DNA of 64,000 nt, from the NCBI RefSeq assembly GCF_018131105.1, contig NZ_JAFCJI010000001.1, forward strand, positions 744,001 to 808,000. The letters are read 5' to 3'. The notes beneath the pieces are model-generated. The model saw only the letters and a program-made list of their open reading frames with translations. It had not been told where the DNA came from and ran no database searches. Positions 26,150 to 34,723 of this stretch are shown piece after piece. This stretch comes from Bradyrhizobium manausense. Its GTDB lineage: Bacteria > Pseudomonadota > Alphaproteobacteria > Rhizobiales > Xanthobacteraceae. Numbering within the stretch: the stretch's first letter is position 1; each line of letters opens with the position of its first letter. The position numbers and the translations under genes were made by a program.

Positions 26150-27592
26150 TCAGGCGGCGCGTGGTGCTTTTTTCTGCAACGCTGCGGCGATCTTCAGGTC
26201 TTCGACAAAGCGCTGATATTCCAGCACCTTGGCCTTTGGATCGGGCAGTCGCAGCAAGTAAGACGGATGCACCGTCACCAGAGCCCTGCGTCCATCGGGG
26301 AGGTCTATGAGCCGGCCGCGGGTTTTGCCGATGGGCGTGATCTTGCCTAACACGCTTTGCGCGGCGGTGGCGCCCATCGCCACGATGAGCTCGGGCTGGA
26401 TTGCCAAGACTTCCCGCTCGTACCACTGCCGGCACGCGCGGATCGCCGGTGTGGCCGGCTTCTGGTGCAGGCGGATCTTTCCGCGCGGCACGAATTTGAA
26501 ATGCTTCACCGCGTTGGTGACATAGACCTTCTTGCGGTCCACACCGGCTTCCGCGAGCGCACGGTCGAGCATCTGGCCGGCCGGACCGACGAAGGGATGG
26601 CCGGCGAGGTCTTCCTTGTCGCCAGGCTGCTCGCCGACCAACATGATGGTGGCGTTGTTCGGGCCTTCGCCGAACACGGTCTGCGTGGCGTCCTTGTAGA
26701 GCGGGCAGGCGCGGCAATGCGCGGCCTCCTCGCGGAGCGCTTCGAGATCGTCGGTGGCTGATCTACGTTTCATCGGAGCCTCCGGCCGCTTCTGAGGCTT
26801 GTGCGGATCGGTTGCAGCGTTGGCGATCATGGCGCCGGTCATGCGCTCGGCGTCCTCGATCAAGGGCTTAATGATCGAGGCCTCGGGCAGGTTCCTCCAG
26901 TATTTCTTCGGCATCTCCGTCTGCATCGCCTTCACCTTGAGGCGCGCCGGATTGAAGATGCTGGCGTAGTAGCGCCGCCATGTTTCCTCCAACCGATCTT
27001 CGCCCGGTGCTTCGCTCTTGCTCACGCCCGGCGTGAACGAGAGCGCATGGCCATGCCAATGCGCGCATAGATCCGGCGTCAAGATCGACCAGGGCCTGTC
27101 GGCAAAGCGTTTTGCGAAGAATGGGGCTGCGAGCTCGACGATGTGATGCTCCGGTTCGAACCAGGCGACGTAATGCGCTTCGCGTTCGCGTCCGATTTCG
27201 CGGAAGCGCACGAAGGCGTGCATCTTGTGCTCGTCGCGATGGACCGCGCGTGCCATCGCCGTGACCTGCGCGACATCGGCATCGGTCGCGACTTCCATGA
27301 GATCGTGATTGTCCTTCAATCGCCAGAGCAAGCGGTAGAGGATCGCAAATCGCTCGCCATCGCGATGCAGGATCGCCGATTTCGCGAGGTCGACGAATGT
27401 CGCCGATACGCTGAAAGTGCCGTCATTCACCTCGAGGATCGGCGACGGTGAGGGCGGTGCGAACAAATCGGCTTCGCCACCCTGCACGGCCCAGGTGATA
27501 TCGGTGGGCCGCACATGACCAAGCACAAGGGTCCGTGCGGCCGTGCGCCAGCCGTCGAAATCGGTTTGGGTGTCGAGAGTGATGTATTGCAT
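26150..27592 (-). CDS. UdgX-type uracil-DNA binding protein fused to a DUF4130-like domain
   Basis: The 480-residue protein has two parts. Residues 1-245 match the DUF4130/TIGR03915 type of DNA-metabolism domain. Residues 275-480 are a UdgX uracil-DNA glycosylase domain with motif I GEQPGDKED (320-328), HPFVGPAGQMLD, and the UdgX-specific loop KIRLHQ, whose His376 corresponds to the histidine that links covalently to uracil-site DNA in mycobacterial UdgX. Cluster cysteines Cys293, Cys296 and Cys387 are visible; the fourth ligand position of family 4 is His364 here (NAVKH). The start overlaps the stop of the radical SAM gene, so both come from one LexA-controlled operon. Confidence 0.88.
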   Translation of the reverse strand: MQYITLDTQTDFDGWRTAARTLVLGHVRPTDITWAVQGGEADLFAPPSPSPILEVNDGTFSVSATFVDLAKSAILHRDGERFAILYRLLWRLKDNHDLMEVATDADVAQVTAMARAVHRDEHKMHAFVRFREIGREREAHYVAWFEPEHHIVELAAPFFAKRFADRPWSILTPDLCAHWHGHALSFTPGVSKSEAPGEDRLEETWRRYYASIFNPARLKVKAMQTEMPKKYWRNLPEASIIKPLIEDAERMTGAMIANAATDPHKPQKRPEAPMKRRSATDDLEALREEAAHCRACPLYKDATQTVFGEGPNNATIMLVGEQPGDKEDLAGHPFVGPAGQMLDRALAEAGVDRKKVYVTNAVKHFKFVPRGKIRLHQKPATPAIRACRQWYEREVLAIQPELIVAMGATAAQSVLGKITPIGKTRGRLIDLPDGRRALVTVHPSYLLRLPDPKAKVLEYQRFVEDLKIAAALQKKAPRAA

Positions 27593-28827
27593 CAGAAGCC
27601 AAACCCCAATTGCGTTGCTTTCGGCTTGAATCGTTCGATCAGCCCTGCTGCATCGAGACGGTTCGACGAAGGGCGGTGATCGCTGAGGATGATGAATGGC
27701 AGCGCCTTGTGCTTGGGCACGTGCAGCCGCGCCAGATCGGACAGGCGGATCGTGGTGGTGCGCCGTGTCGCGATGATGCGCTCGACCGCCTTGGTGCCGA
27801 AGCCCGGCACGCGCAGCAGCTCCTCGCGGCTGGCACGGTTGACGTCGAGCGGGAAGCGGTCGCGATGGCGCAGTGCCCAGGCGAGCTTTGGATCGATGTC
27901 GAGCGGCAGCATCGCGCTGTCGTCGACGATCTCGCCGACGTCAAAGCCGTAGAAGCGCATCAGCCAGTCGGCCTGGTAGAGCCGGTGCTCGCGCAGCAAA
28001 GGCGGCGCGCGCAGTGGGAGTGCGCGGCTCGCATCGGGGATCGGGCTGAAGGCGGAGTAATAGACGCGCCGAAGCTTGTACGAGCCATAGAGATTGGCGC
28101 TGGTATGGAGAATGGTGTGGTCATTGGCGCTGTCTGCGCCGACGATCATCTGCGTGCTTTGGCCTGCGGGCGCGAAACGCTGCGGCTTGGCCTTCGTTCT
28201 TGCTGCGCGGTTCTCCTCGGCTTCGTCCAGCTTCAGCCGCAGCCGGCCCATCGTGCGACGGATCGCGCGCACGTCCTTCTCCGGCGCGAATTGCTGCAGG
28301 CTCGCCGGCTCGGGCATTTCGATGTTGATGGAGAGACGGTCGGCATATTTGCCGGCCTGCGCGATCAGCGCGTCGTCAGCCTCCGGAATGGTCTTGAGAT
28401 GGATGTAGCCGCGGAAGTGATGCTCCTCGCGCAGCTTTCGCGCGACGCTGACCACTTGCTCCATGGTGTAGTCGGGGCTGCGGATGATGCCGGAGGAGAG
28501 AAACAGCCCTTCGATGTAATTGCGCCGGTAGAAGTCGAGCGTCAGCTTGACCAATTCGTCGATGGTGAAACGGGCGCGCGGCACGTTCGAGGAGGCGCGG
28601 TTGACGCAATAGAGGCAATCGTAATTGCAGGCGTTGGTCAGCAGCACCTTGAGCAGCGAGATGCAGCGTCCGTCCGGCGCGTAGGAATGGCAGATGCCCA
28701 TGCCTGGTGCGGTCGAGCCCATGCCCTTGCCGTCGCTGGAATCCCGCTTCTCGGTGCCGCTGGAGGCACAGGAGGCATCGTACTTGGCGGCGTCTGCGAG
28801 AATCTCCAGCTTGCGTTGCACATCCAT
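27592..28827 (-). CDS. Radical SAM protein of the putative DNA modification/repair family
   Basis: The 411-residue product has the radical SAM motif CNYDCLYC (Cys67, Cys71, Cys74) after a conserved N-terminus with CHSYAPDGRC. Near residues 340-370 is a helix-hairpin-helix DNA-binding motif (VNRASREELLRVPGFGTKAVERI). This layout fits the family usually found next to UdgX/DUF4130 proteins (TIGR03916). The reaction is unknown; a radical-based DNA base repair or modification is the usual guess. The ATG at 28827 is chosen because upstream residues in the same frame look non-coding. It is divergent from imuA across a LexA box. Confidence 0.87.
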   Translation of the reverse strand: MDVQRKLEILADAAKYDASCASSGTEKRDSSDGKGMGSTAPGMGICHSYAPDGRCISLLKVLLTNACNYDCLYCVNRASSNVPRARFTIDELVKLTLDFYRRNYIEGLFLSSGIIRSPDYTMEQVVSVARKLREEHHFRGYIHLKTIPEADDALIAQAGKYADRLSINIEMPEPASLQQFAPEKDVRAIRRTMGRLRLKLDEAEENRAARTKAKPQRFAPAGQSTQMIVGADSANDHTILHTSANLYGSYKLRRVYYSAFSPIPDASRALPLRAPPLLREHRLYQADWLMRFYGFDVGEIVDDSAMLPLDIDPKLAWALRHRDRFPLDVNRASREELLRVPGFGTKAVERIIATRRTTTIRLSDLARLHVPKHKALPFIILSDHRPSSNRLDAAGLIERFKPKATQLGFGF

Positions 28828-28877
28828 TATTGAATCCCTTTGATTCCGCTGATGAATCCGGCAAATCGCCAATTCGA

Positions 28878-28908
28878 TTGACTCTTCGTGCGCCGTTAGC
28901 TTTATATT
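28878..28908 (+). promoter_or_regulatory. Candidate promoter of imuA-imuB-dnaE2
   Basis: TTGACT (28878-28883) and an AT-rich -10 region (TTATATT, 28902-28908) are 18 to 19 bp apart. The LexA box begins two bases downstream, where bound LexA would block initiation. Confidence 0.4.
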
Positions 28909-28909
28909 A

Positions 28910-28924
28910 GAACATATCATGAAC
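28910..28924. promoter_or_regulatory. LexA (SOS) box, GAAC-N7-GAAC
   Basis: GAAC ATATCAT GAAC is an exact copy, on the reverse strand, of the alphaproteobacterial LexA operator GTTC-N7-GTTC. It is 66 bp before imuA and 82 bp before the radical SAM gene, so it can control both directions. LexA control of imuA-imuB-dnaE2 is well established in this group. Confidence 0.88.
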
Positions 28925-28990
28925 AAATGAGCCAGCCACTGGTTCTCTTTTTGAGAGCCACCGGCAATCACCTCTGAAGGAGCGGCGAGC

Positions 28991-29779
28991 ATGAGCAGCG
29001 CACGCATGAGCGCGCTTGCGACCTTGCGCAGCCAGATCGAACGGATCGAGACGGCAGAGGTCGTGCATCATCACGACCGCGTTGCGCTCGGGCACCGCGA
29101 GGTCGATCGCGCCTTGAAGGGCGGGCTCGCGCGTGCGGCGATCCATGAGGTGTTTTGCACCGGGTCTCAGGGCGCGGTCGCGACAGGCTTTGTCACCGGG
29201 CTTGCCGGCCGCGTCACGGTAAGCCGGCCACTGCTGTGGGTGCGGCAGGATTTTTCGGAACTCGAGACCGGCGCGCTGTCGATGAGCGGGCTCGCCGAGC
29301 TCGGCCTCGATCCACGCCGCGTGGTGATGGTGCGTGCGGCCGACGTGGAGAGCGCGCTGCGCACCTCGGCCGATGCGCTCGCCTGCGATGCGCTCGGCGC
29401 CGTCGTGCTCGAGCTCTGGGGCGAGACCAGACAATTCGATCTGGTGGCGAGCCGCAAGCTGACGCTGGCCGCGCAATCATCCGGCGTCACCGGCTTGCTG
29501 CTGCGGATGGCAGCGCAACCGCTGCCGTCGACTGCGGAGACGCGATGGATGCTGCGCGCGGCGCATTCGCCGCCGGGGTCTGCGTGGAGTGCCTGGGGCG
29601 CGCCGCGCTTCGATGTCGAGCTGTTGCGCAATCGTCATGGCCCGTGCGGTCGATGGATCATGGAATGGAAATGTGATGAGTGCCAGTTCACTGAACCGTC
29701 GGCGGATCCTCAGCCTGTGGCTGCCGCGCCTGCCCATCGACCGGATCCAGCGGTTTCTTGGCAGCGCCGGGCTGGGTAA
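28991..29779 (+). CDS. imuA: Mutasome accessory protein ImuA
   Basis: ImuA is a RecA/SulA-like protein that works with ImuB and DnaE2 in damage-induced mutagenesis. The 262-residue product has the family opening LATLRSQIERIE, LGHREVDRALKGGLARAAIHEVF, and a central RecA-like core (LLWVRQDFSELETGALSMSGLAELGLDPRRVV). The C-terminus runs 104 bp into the imuB frame, which is a longer overlap than usual. AAGGAG lies just before the ATG. Confidence 0.9.
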   Translation: MSSARMSALATLRSQIERIETAEVVHHHDRVALGHREVDRALKGGLARAAIHEVFCTGSQGAVATGFVTGLAGRVTVSRPLLWVRQDFSELETGALSMSGLAELGLDPRRVVMVRAADVESALRTSADALACDALGAVVLELWGETRQFDLVASRKLTLAAQSSGVTGLLLRMAAQPLPSTAETRWMLRAAHSPPGSAWSAWGAPRFDVELLRNRHGPCGRWIMEWKCDECQFTEPSADPQPVAAAPAHRPDPAVSWQRRAG

Positions 29780-31268
29780 GGCCAATGAGCCCAGCATCGT
29801 CGTCATCAAGGACAACAATGCGCTGGTGATCCATGCGCTGGATGAGGCCGCCGAACGCCTCGGTCTGCATATTGGTCAGCCGCTCGCCAATGCGCGGGCG
29901 ATGTGTCCGGACTTAAAGGTGTTCGACGCCGATGTCGTGGCCGATACGAAGACGCTCAGCGACATCGCCGATTGGTGCGACCGCTTCACGCCGCTGGTGG
30001 CGCTCGATGCGCCGCATGGGCTGTTCCTCGACATCACCGGCTGCGCGCATTTGTTTGGCGGCGAGGCTGCGCTGTTGCAGACGCTGGTCCGTGCGCTGGC
30101 GCGCCAGGGCTTTGCCGTCAGCGCCGCGATTGCCGGCACCTCGGTCTGCGCGCGCACGCTGACGCGGCAGGCCACGAACAGCATCGTTGCGGATGGCGCG
30201 GAGGCCGCGGCGATCGACCGGTTTCCGGTGTCCGCGCTCGGTGCGGACGAGACGATCACCACCGGCCTCCGCCGTGCCGGCTTGAAGACCATCGGCGATG
30301 TTGCATCGCGCAGCGCCTCCGAAATCACGGCACGGTTCGGCGCGCGGTTCTCCACGCTGCTCGCGCATGCGCTGGGGCAGGGTGATGCGCCGATCAGCCC
30401 GCGCAAGCCGCTGCCGGATTACATCGTGGAAAAGCGTTTTGCCGAGCCAATCGCGACCGACACCATGATCGCGATGACGCTGTCGCGCCTGGCCGACACG
30501 TTGATCGCCTCCATGGAGAAGCAAGGCAAAGGCGCGCGCCGCCTGGAGGCTGCGTTCTTCCGCACCGACGGCGTCGTGCGCGCGATCATGGTCGAGACCG
30601 GGCGGCCCGTGACACGAAGCGCCGTCATCGACCGGCTGTTTCGCGAGCGTCTCGATGCACTCGCCGATCCGCTCGATCCCGGCTTCGGCTTCGACATGGT
30701 GCGGCTGTCGGCGAGCCGCACCGAGATCGTGGTGCAGGAGCAGCGCGATCTCGACGCCCATGTCCATGACAGTGACGAACTCGCTGCGCTGATCGACCGC
30801 ATCGCCGCGCGCATCGGCGGCAGGCGCGTCGTCGTGCATCTACCCGGGGATACCCATATCCCCGAGCAGGCGGTGCTGGCCGCGCCCGCCCAGCATCACC
30901 TCGCCGCCGCCATGCAGGCCGAATGGCCAGATCGTGCCGAGGGCGAGCCGCCGCTGCGTCCCCTCAGGCTGTTCGACAAGCCGGAGCCGGTCACCGTGCC
31001 GTTCGCGACCGTGCCCGATGGTCCGCCGCATCAATTCACCTGGCGGCGCGCAAAACATGCCGTGGTGCGGGTGGAAGGACCCGAGCGCATCGCCATGGAA
31101 TGGTGGCGGCAGGACGGCAAGCAATTGACGCGGGATTATTTCCGCATCGAGGATGCGGAGGGCCTGCGCTTCTGGATTTTTCGCGACGGTCTTTATGAAG
31201 GGGAGGTGTTCGACGCCGACGGCAAGCCCGCTCCGCCCAACTGGTATGTGCACGGTCTCTTCGCATGA
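29676..31268 (+). CDS. imuB: ImuB, catalytically inactive Y-family polymerase homologue
   Basis: ImuB is the hub of the mutasome, linking DnaE2 and ImuA to the beta clamp. The 530-residue product has a Y-family core (LSLWLPRLPIDRIQRF to about residue 345), but the usual metal-binding Asp of motif I is replaced in LWLPRLPID, as expected for a non-catalytic member. A possible clamp-binding motif is PLRLF, about residue 430. I chose the ATG at 29676 because it begins just before the conserved RRRILSLWLP. Its stop overlaps the dnaE2 start by 4 bp. Confidence 0.9.
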   Translation: MSASSLNRRRILSLWLPRLPIDRIQRFLGSAGLGKANEPSIVVIKDNNALVIHALDEAAERLGLHIGQPLANARAMCPDLKVFDADVVADTKTLSDIADWCDRFTPLVALDAPHGLFLDITGCAHLFGGEAALLQTLVRALARQGFAVSAAIAGTSVCARTLTRQATNSIVADGAEAAAIDRFPVSALGADETITTGLRRAGLKTIGDVASRSASEITARFGARFSTLLAHALGQGDAPISPRKPLPDYIVEKRFAEPIATDTMIAMTLSRLADTLIASMEKQGKGARRLEAAFFRTDGVVRAIMVETGRPVTRSAVIDRLFRERLDALADPLDPGFGFDMVRLSASRTEIVVQEQRDLDAHVHDSDELAALIDRIAARIGGRRVVVHLPGDTHIPEQAVLAAPAQHHLAAAMQAEWPDRAEGEPPLRPLRLFDKPEPVTVPFATVPDGPPHQFTWRRAKHAVVRVEGPERIAMEWWRQDGKQLTRDYFRIEDAEGLRFWIFRDGLYEGEVFDADGKPAPPNWYVHGLFA

Positions 31269-34200
31269 ACGCGCCTGCTTACGCCGAGATTGGCATCACC
31301 ACGAACTTCTCTTTCCTGCGCGGCGGCTCGGATCCGCGGGCCTACGTGCATCAGGCCAGCAAGCTCGGCATCCCCGTGATCGGCATCGCCGATCACAACA
31401 CGCTCGCCGGCGTGGTGCGCGCCTGGAACGAGCTCGACAATAAGGAGGTGCTGCACAAGCCGAAGCTGCTGATCGGCACGCGCATCGTCTTCATAGACGG
31501 CACGCCAGACATTTTTGTCTATCCGCGCGACCGCGCCGCCTATGGCCGGCTATGCCAGCTCCTGACCAGGGGCAAACGTGGCGACGACGTCACGCGGATC
31601 GAGAAGGGCGAGTGTCGTCTCGGCTTCGCTGATCTGCTGGATTTTTCGGAAGGCCAGCTCCTGGTCCTGACGCTGCCGCATCGGTTCGATGACGCTCAAG
31701 CGCTGGATGTGCTTTCAAAACTCGGGGACAGCCGCGCCGAGGGCGTGTGGCTGGCGGCGAGCCTGATCTATCGCGGCGACGACCGCCGCCGTCTCGCGCG
31801 GCTCGACGATCTCGCCGCCAAGGCAAGAGTGCCGCTGCTCGCGACCAACGAGGTGCTCTATCATGATCCCGGCCGCCGTCCGCTTCAGGACGTGCTGACC
31901 TGCATCCGGGAAAAGACCACGATCGAGGCGGTTGGACGCAAGCTGGAAGCCAATGCCGAGCGCTTTCTGAAGACGCCTCGCGAGATGTCGCGGCTGTTTC
32001 GCGATGTCCCAGAGGCGATCGCGGAGACCATGCGCTTTGCGGACAGGATCGACTTCTCGCTCGACCAGCTCAAATACCAATATCCTGATGAACCGGTGCC
32101 GCCGGGCAAGACCGCCCAGGGACATCTGGAGGATCTGACCTGGGCGGGCGTCGACAAATATTTCGGCGGTATCGAGAACATTGACGAAAAGCTGCGCGCT
32201 ACCCTGCATAAGGAACTCGCGCTGATCGCTGAGCTGAAATACGCGCACTACTTTCTCACCGTGCACGATATCGTCCACTATGCGCGCAGCCAGGACATTC
32301 TGTGTCAGGGGCGGGGATCGGCGGCGAATTCCGCCGTCTGCTACGTGCTTGGCATCACCTCGGTCGACCCGACCAAGGTTGATCTGCTGTTCGAGCGTTT
32401 CATCTCCAAGGAGCGGCTGGAGCCGCCCGACATCGACGTCGATTTCGAGCATTCGCGGCGCGAGGAGGTGATGCAATATGTCTATCGCCGCTACGGCCGC
32501 CACCGCGCCGCGATCATTGCCACCATCATCCACTACCGACCGCGCAGCGCCATCCGCGACGTCGGCAAGGCGCTCGGCCTGACCGAGGACGTCACTGCCG
32601 CGCTCGCCGACACCGTCTGGGGCAGCTGGGGCAAAGGTCTCAATGACATGCAGGTCCGGCAGGCCGGGCTCGATCCCCAAAATCCCATGATCAACCTCGC
32701 GGTCGAGCTTGCGACCGAGCTGATCGAATTCCCGCGCCATCTCTCCCAGCATGTCGGCGGTTATGTGCTGACGCAGGACCGGCTCGACACCTATGTTCCC
32801 ATCGGCAATGCGGCAATGGACGATCGCACTTTCATTGAATGGGACAAGGACGACGTCGACGCGCTCAACATGATGAAGGTCGACGTGCTCGCGCTCGGCA
32901 TGCTGACCTGCATCAGGAAGTGTTTTGACTTGATCGATCAGCACAAGGGCGAGCGTTTTTTGTTGGCGAGCGTCCCGCAGGACGATCCCAAGGTTTACGA
33001 CATGCTGTGTGCTGGCGAGTCGCTCGGTGTGTTCCAGGTCGAGAGCCGCGCGCAGATGAACATGCTGCCGCGTCTGAAGCCGCGGACCTTCTACGACCTC
33101 GTCATCGAGGTCGCGATCGTACGACCGGGGCCGATCCAGGGCGACATGGTGCATCCTTACTTGAGACGGCGGAACGGTCTTGAAAAGGTAAGCTATCCGT
33201 CTCCGTCGCCGGATCATGGCGACAAGGACGAACTTTACAATGTGCTGCACAAAACGATGGGCGTTCCCTTGTTCCAGGAACAGGCGATGCGCATCGCCAT
33301 CGAGGCAGCAAAGTTCACTTCCGAGGAAGCCAACGGCCTGCGCCGTTCGATGGCGACCTTTCGCAATGTCGGCACTATTGGCCAATACGAGGAGAAGCTG
33401 ATCGGCAACATGGTCGCGCGCGGCTATGATGCCAATTTCGCCAGAAGCTGCTTTGATCAGATCAAGGGATTTGGCTCCTACGGTTTTCCGGAGAGCCATG
33501 CCGCGAGCTTCGCCCAGCTTGTCTACATCTCCTCATGGCTGAAATATCATCACCCCGACGCATTCTGCTGCGGCCTCCTGAACTCGCAGCCGATGGGCTT
33601 TTACGCTCCGGCGCAGATCGTCGGCGACGCCCGCAAGAACGGGGTCGAGGTGCGCGACATCGACGTCTCCTATAGCTTTGCGCAGAACACGCTGGAAAAC
33701 ACCGAAAAAAAGTACTGCGCCGTACGCCTCGGCTTCCGCCAGATCGATGGCTTTCACTGGCTCGATCCGGATGAGGAGTTCCTGAAAAAGCAGCAGGCGA
33801 AGCGGCAAGGCAAGATCTATGTCACCCAGGAAGACTGGGCCGACTGCATCATCAAGGCCCGCAACCTGCGGCCCTTCACCTCGCTCGAGGATTTTGCGCG
33901 CGACACCAAACTCCCCAAGCGCGCGCTGATCCTACTGGCGGATGCCGATGCGTTCCGCTCGCTCAGGCTCGACCGCCGTGAGGCGCTGTGGCAGGTGCGG
34001 CGGTTGCCGGATGACGTCGTACTGCCGCTGTTTGAAGCGGCGACGGCGCGTGAGCAGCCCGACGAGCATGCAAAGCCGCTGCCGGTGATGCCACGTTCCG
34101 AACAGGTCGTCGCCGACTACCAGACCATCCGGCTGTCGCTCAAGGGCCACCCGATGGAATTCCTGCGCGAGGCGTTTTCGCGGGAGCGGATCGTCGCCTG

Positions 34201-34645
34201 CAAGGAGATCAGTCACGAGAACGAGCGACGTCGCGTCCGCTGCGCCGGCGTGGTGCTGGTGCGGCAGCGGCCGGGCAGCGCCAGCGGCGTCGTGTTCATG
34301 ACGCTGGAGGACGAAACCGGCATCGCCAATGTCGTGGTGTGGCCCAAGGTCATGGAGCAGTACCGGAAGGAGGTGATGGGCGCGCGCCTCATCGAGGTCC
34401 AGGGCTATATCCAGAGCAGCCCCGAGAAGGTGACGCATCTGATCGCGCAGCGGATGATCGACCGCTCGCACGATCTGGTCGGCCTCGCCAATGATGCCTT
34501 GAGCCGCAAACATCCGGTGCCGGCCGGCGCCACCGTGATCGAGCCGCTCAACGAAGACCCCCGCGCCCTCGCGGATATGCCGGCCCAAAAGATCCGCCAC
34601 CCCCGCAACGTCCGTATCCTGCCGCCGTCGCGGGATTTTCATTGA
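31265..34645 (+). CDS. dnaE2: Error-prone DNA polymerase DnaE2
   Basis: DnaE2 is the C-family polymerase that performs translesion synthesis in the ImuA-ImuB-DnaE2 mutasome. The 1126-residue product opens with a PHP domain (YAEIGITTNFSFLRGGSDPRAY). Catalytic acidic residues lie in PPDIDVDFEH (Asp389, Asp391), and the polymerase core contains GRGSAANSAVCY and PESHAASFA. Near residues 1000-1060 is an OB-fold (RPGSASGVVFMTLEDETGIANVVVWP). The ATG overlaps the imuB stop, and the operon has a single LexA box upstream of imuA. Confidence 0.95.
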   Translation: MNAPAYAEIGITTNFSFLRGGSDPRAYVHQASKLGIPVIGIADHNTLAGVVRAWNELDNKEVLHKPKLLIGTRIVFIDGTPDIFVYPRDRAAYGRLCQLLTRGKRGDDVTRIEKGECRLGFADLLDFSEGQLLVLTLPHRFDDAQALDVLSKLGDSRAEGVWLAASLIYRGDDRRRLARLDDLAAKARVPLLATNEVLYHDPGRRPLQDVLTCIREKTTIEAVGRKLEANAERFLKTPREMSRLFRDVPEAIAETMRFADRIDFSLDQLKYQYPDEPVPPGKTAQGHLEDLTWAGVDKYFGGIENIDEKLRATLHKELALIAELKYAHYFLTVHDIVHYARSQDILCQGRGSAANSAVCYVLGITSVDPTKVDLLFERFISKERLEPPDIDVDFEHSRREEVMQYVYRRYGRHRAAIIATIIHYRPRSAIRDVGKALGLTEDVTAALADTVWGSWGKGLNDMQVRQAGLDPQNPMINLAVELATELIEFPRHLSQHVGGYVLTQDRLDTYVPIGNAAMDDRTFIEWDKDDVDALNMMKVDVLALGMLTCIRKCFDLIDQHKGERFLLASVPQDDPKVYDMLCAGESLGVFQVESRAQMNMLPRLKPRTFYDLVIEVAIVRPGPIQGDMVHPYLRRRNGLEKVSYPSPSPDHGDKDELYNVLHKTMGVPLFQEQAMRIAIEAAKFTSEEANGLRRSMATFRNVGTIGQYEEKLIGNMVARGYDANFARSCFDQIKGFGSYGFPESHAASFAQLVYISSWLKYHHPDAFCCGLLNSQPMGFYAPAQIVGDARKNGVEVRDIDVSYSFAQNTLENTEKKYCAVRLGFRQIDGFHWLDPDEEFLKKQQAKRQGKIYVTQEDWADCIIKARNLRPFTSLEDFARDTKLPKRALILLADADAFRSLRLDRREALWQVRRLPDDVVLPLFEAATAREQPDEHAKPLPVMPRSEQVVADYQTIRLSLKGHPMEFLREAFSRERIVACKEISHENERRRVRCAGVVLVRQRPGSASGVVFMTLEDETGIANVVVWPKVMEQYRKEVMGARLIEVQGYIQSSPEKVTHLIAQRMIDRSHDLVGLANDALSRKHPVPAGATVIEPLNEDPRALADMPAQKIRHPRNVRILPPSRDFH

Positions 34646-34674
34646 GATGTGGCGCGGGATGCGCGCCACTCAGT

Positions 34675-34705
34675 CGTCATGCCCGGGACAAGCCCGGCCA
34701 TGACG
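34675..34705. repeat. Short palindromic repeat, second family, copy B
   Basis: CGTCATG, then CCCGGGACAAGCCCGGCC, then ATGACG. It shares the CGGGACAAG(T/C)CCGGCCATGACG core with 23035-23062 in the same orientation. It lies between the convergent dnaE2 and SDR stop codons. Confidence 0.65.
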
Positions 34706-34723
34706 GCGGCGTGAGCAGCGCCT

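Noticed and set aside
25003..26310. 435-codon plus-strand open frame opposite the Pit transporter
   Set aside because: Gln/Asp/His-rich shadow of a membrane protein gene, with no recognisable domain.
31715..33499. 594-codon minus-strand open frame opposite dnaE2
   Set aside because: Shadow of dnaE2, whose motifs and start are secure.
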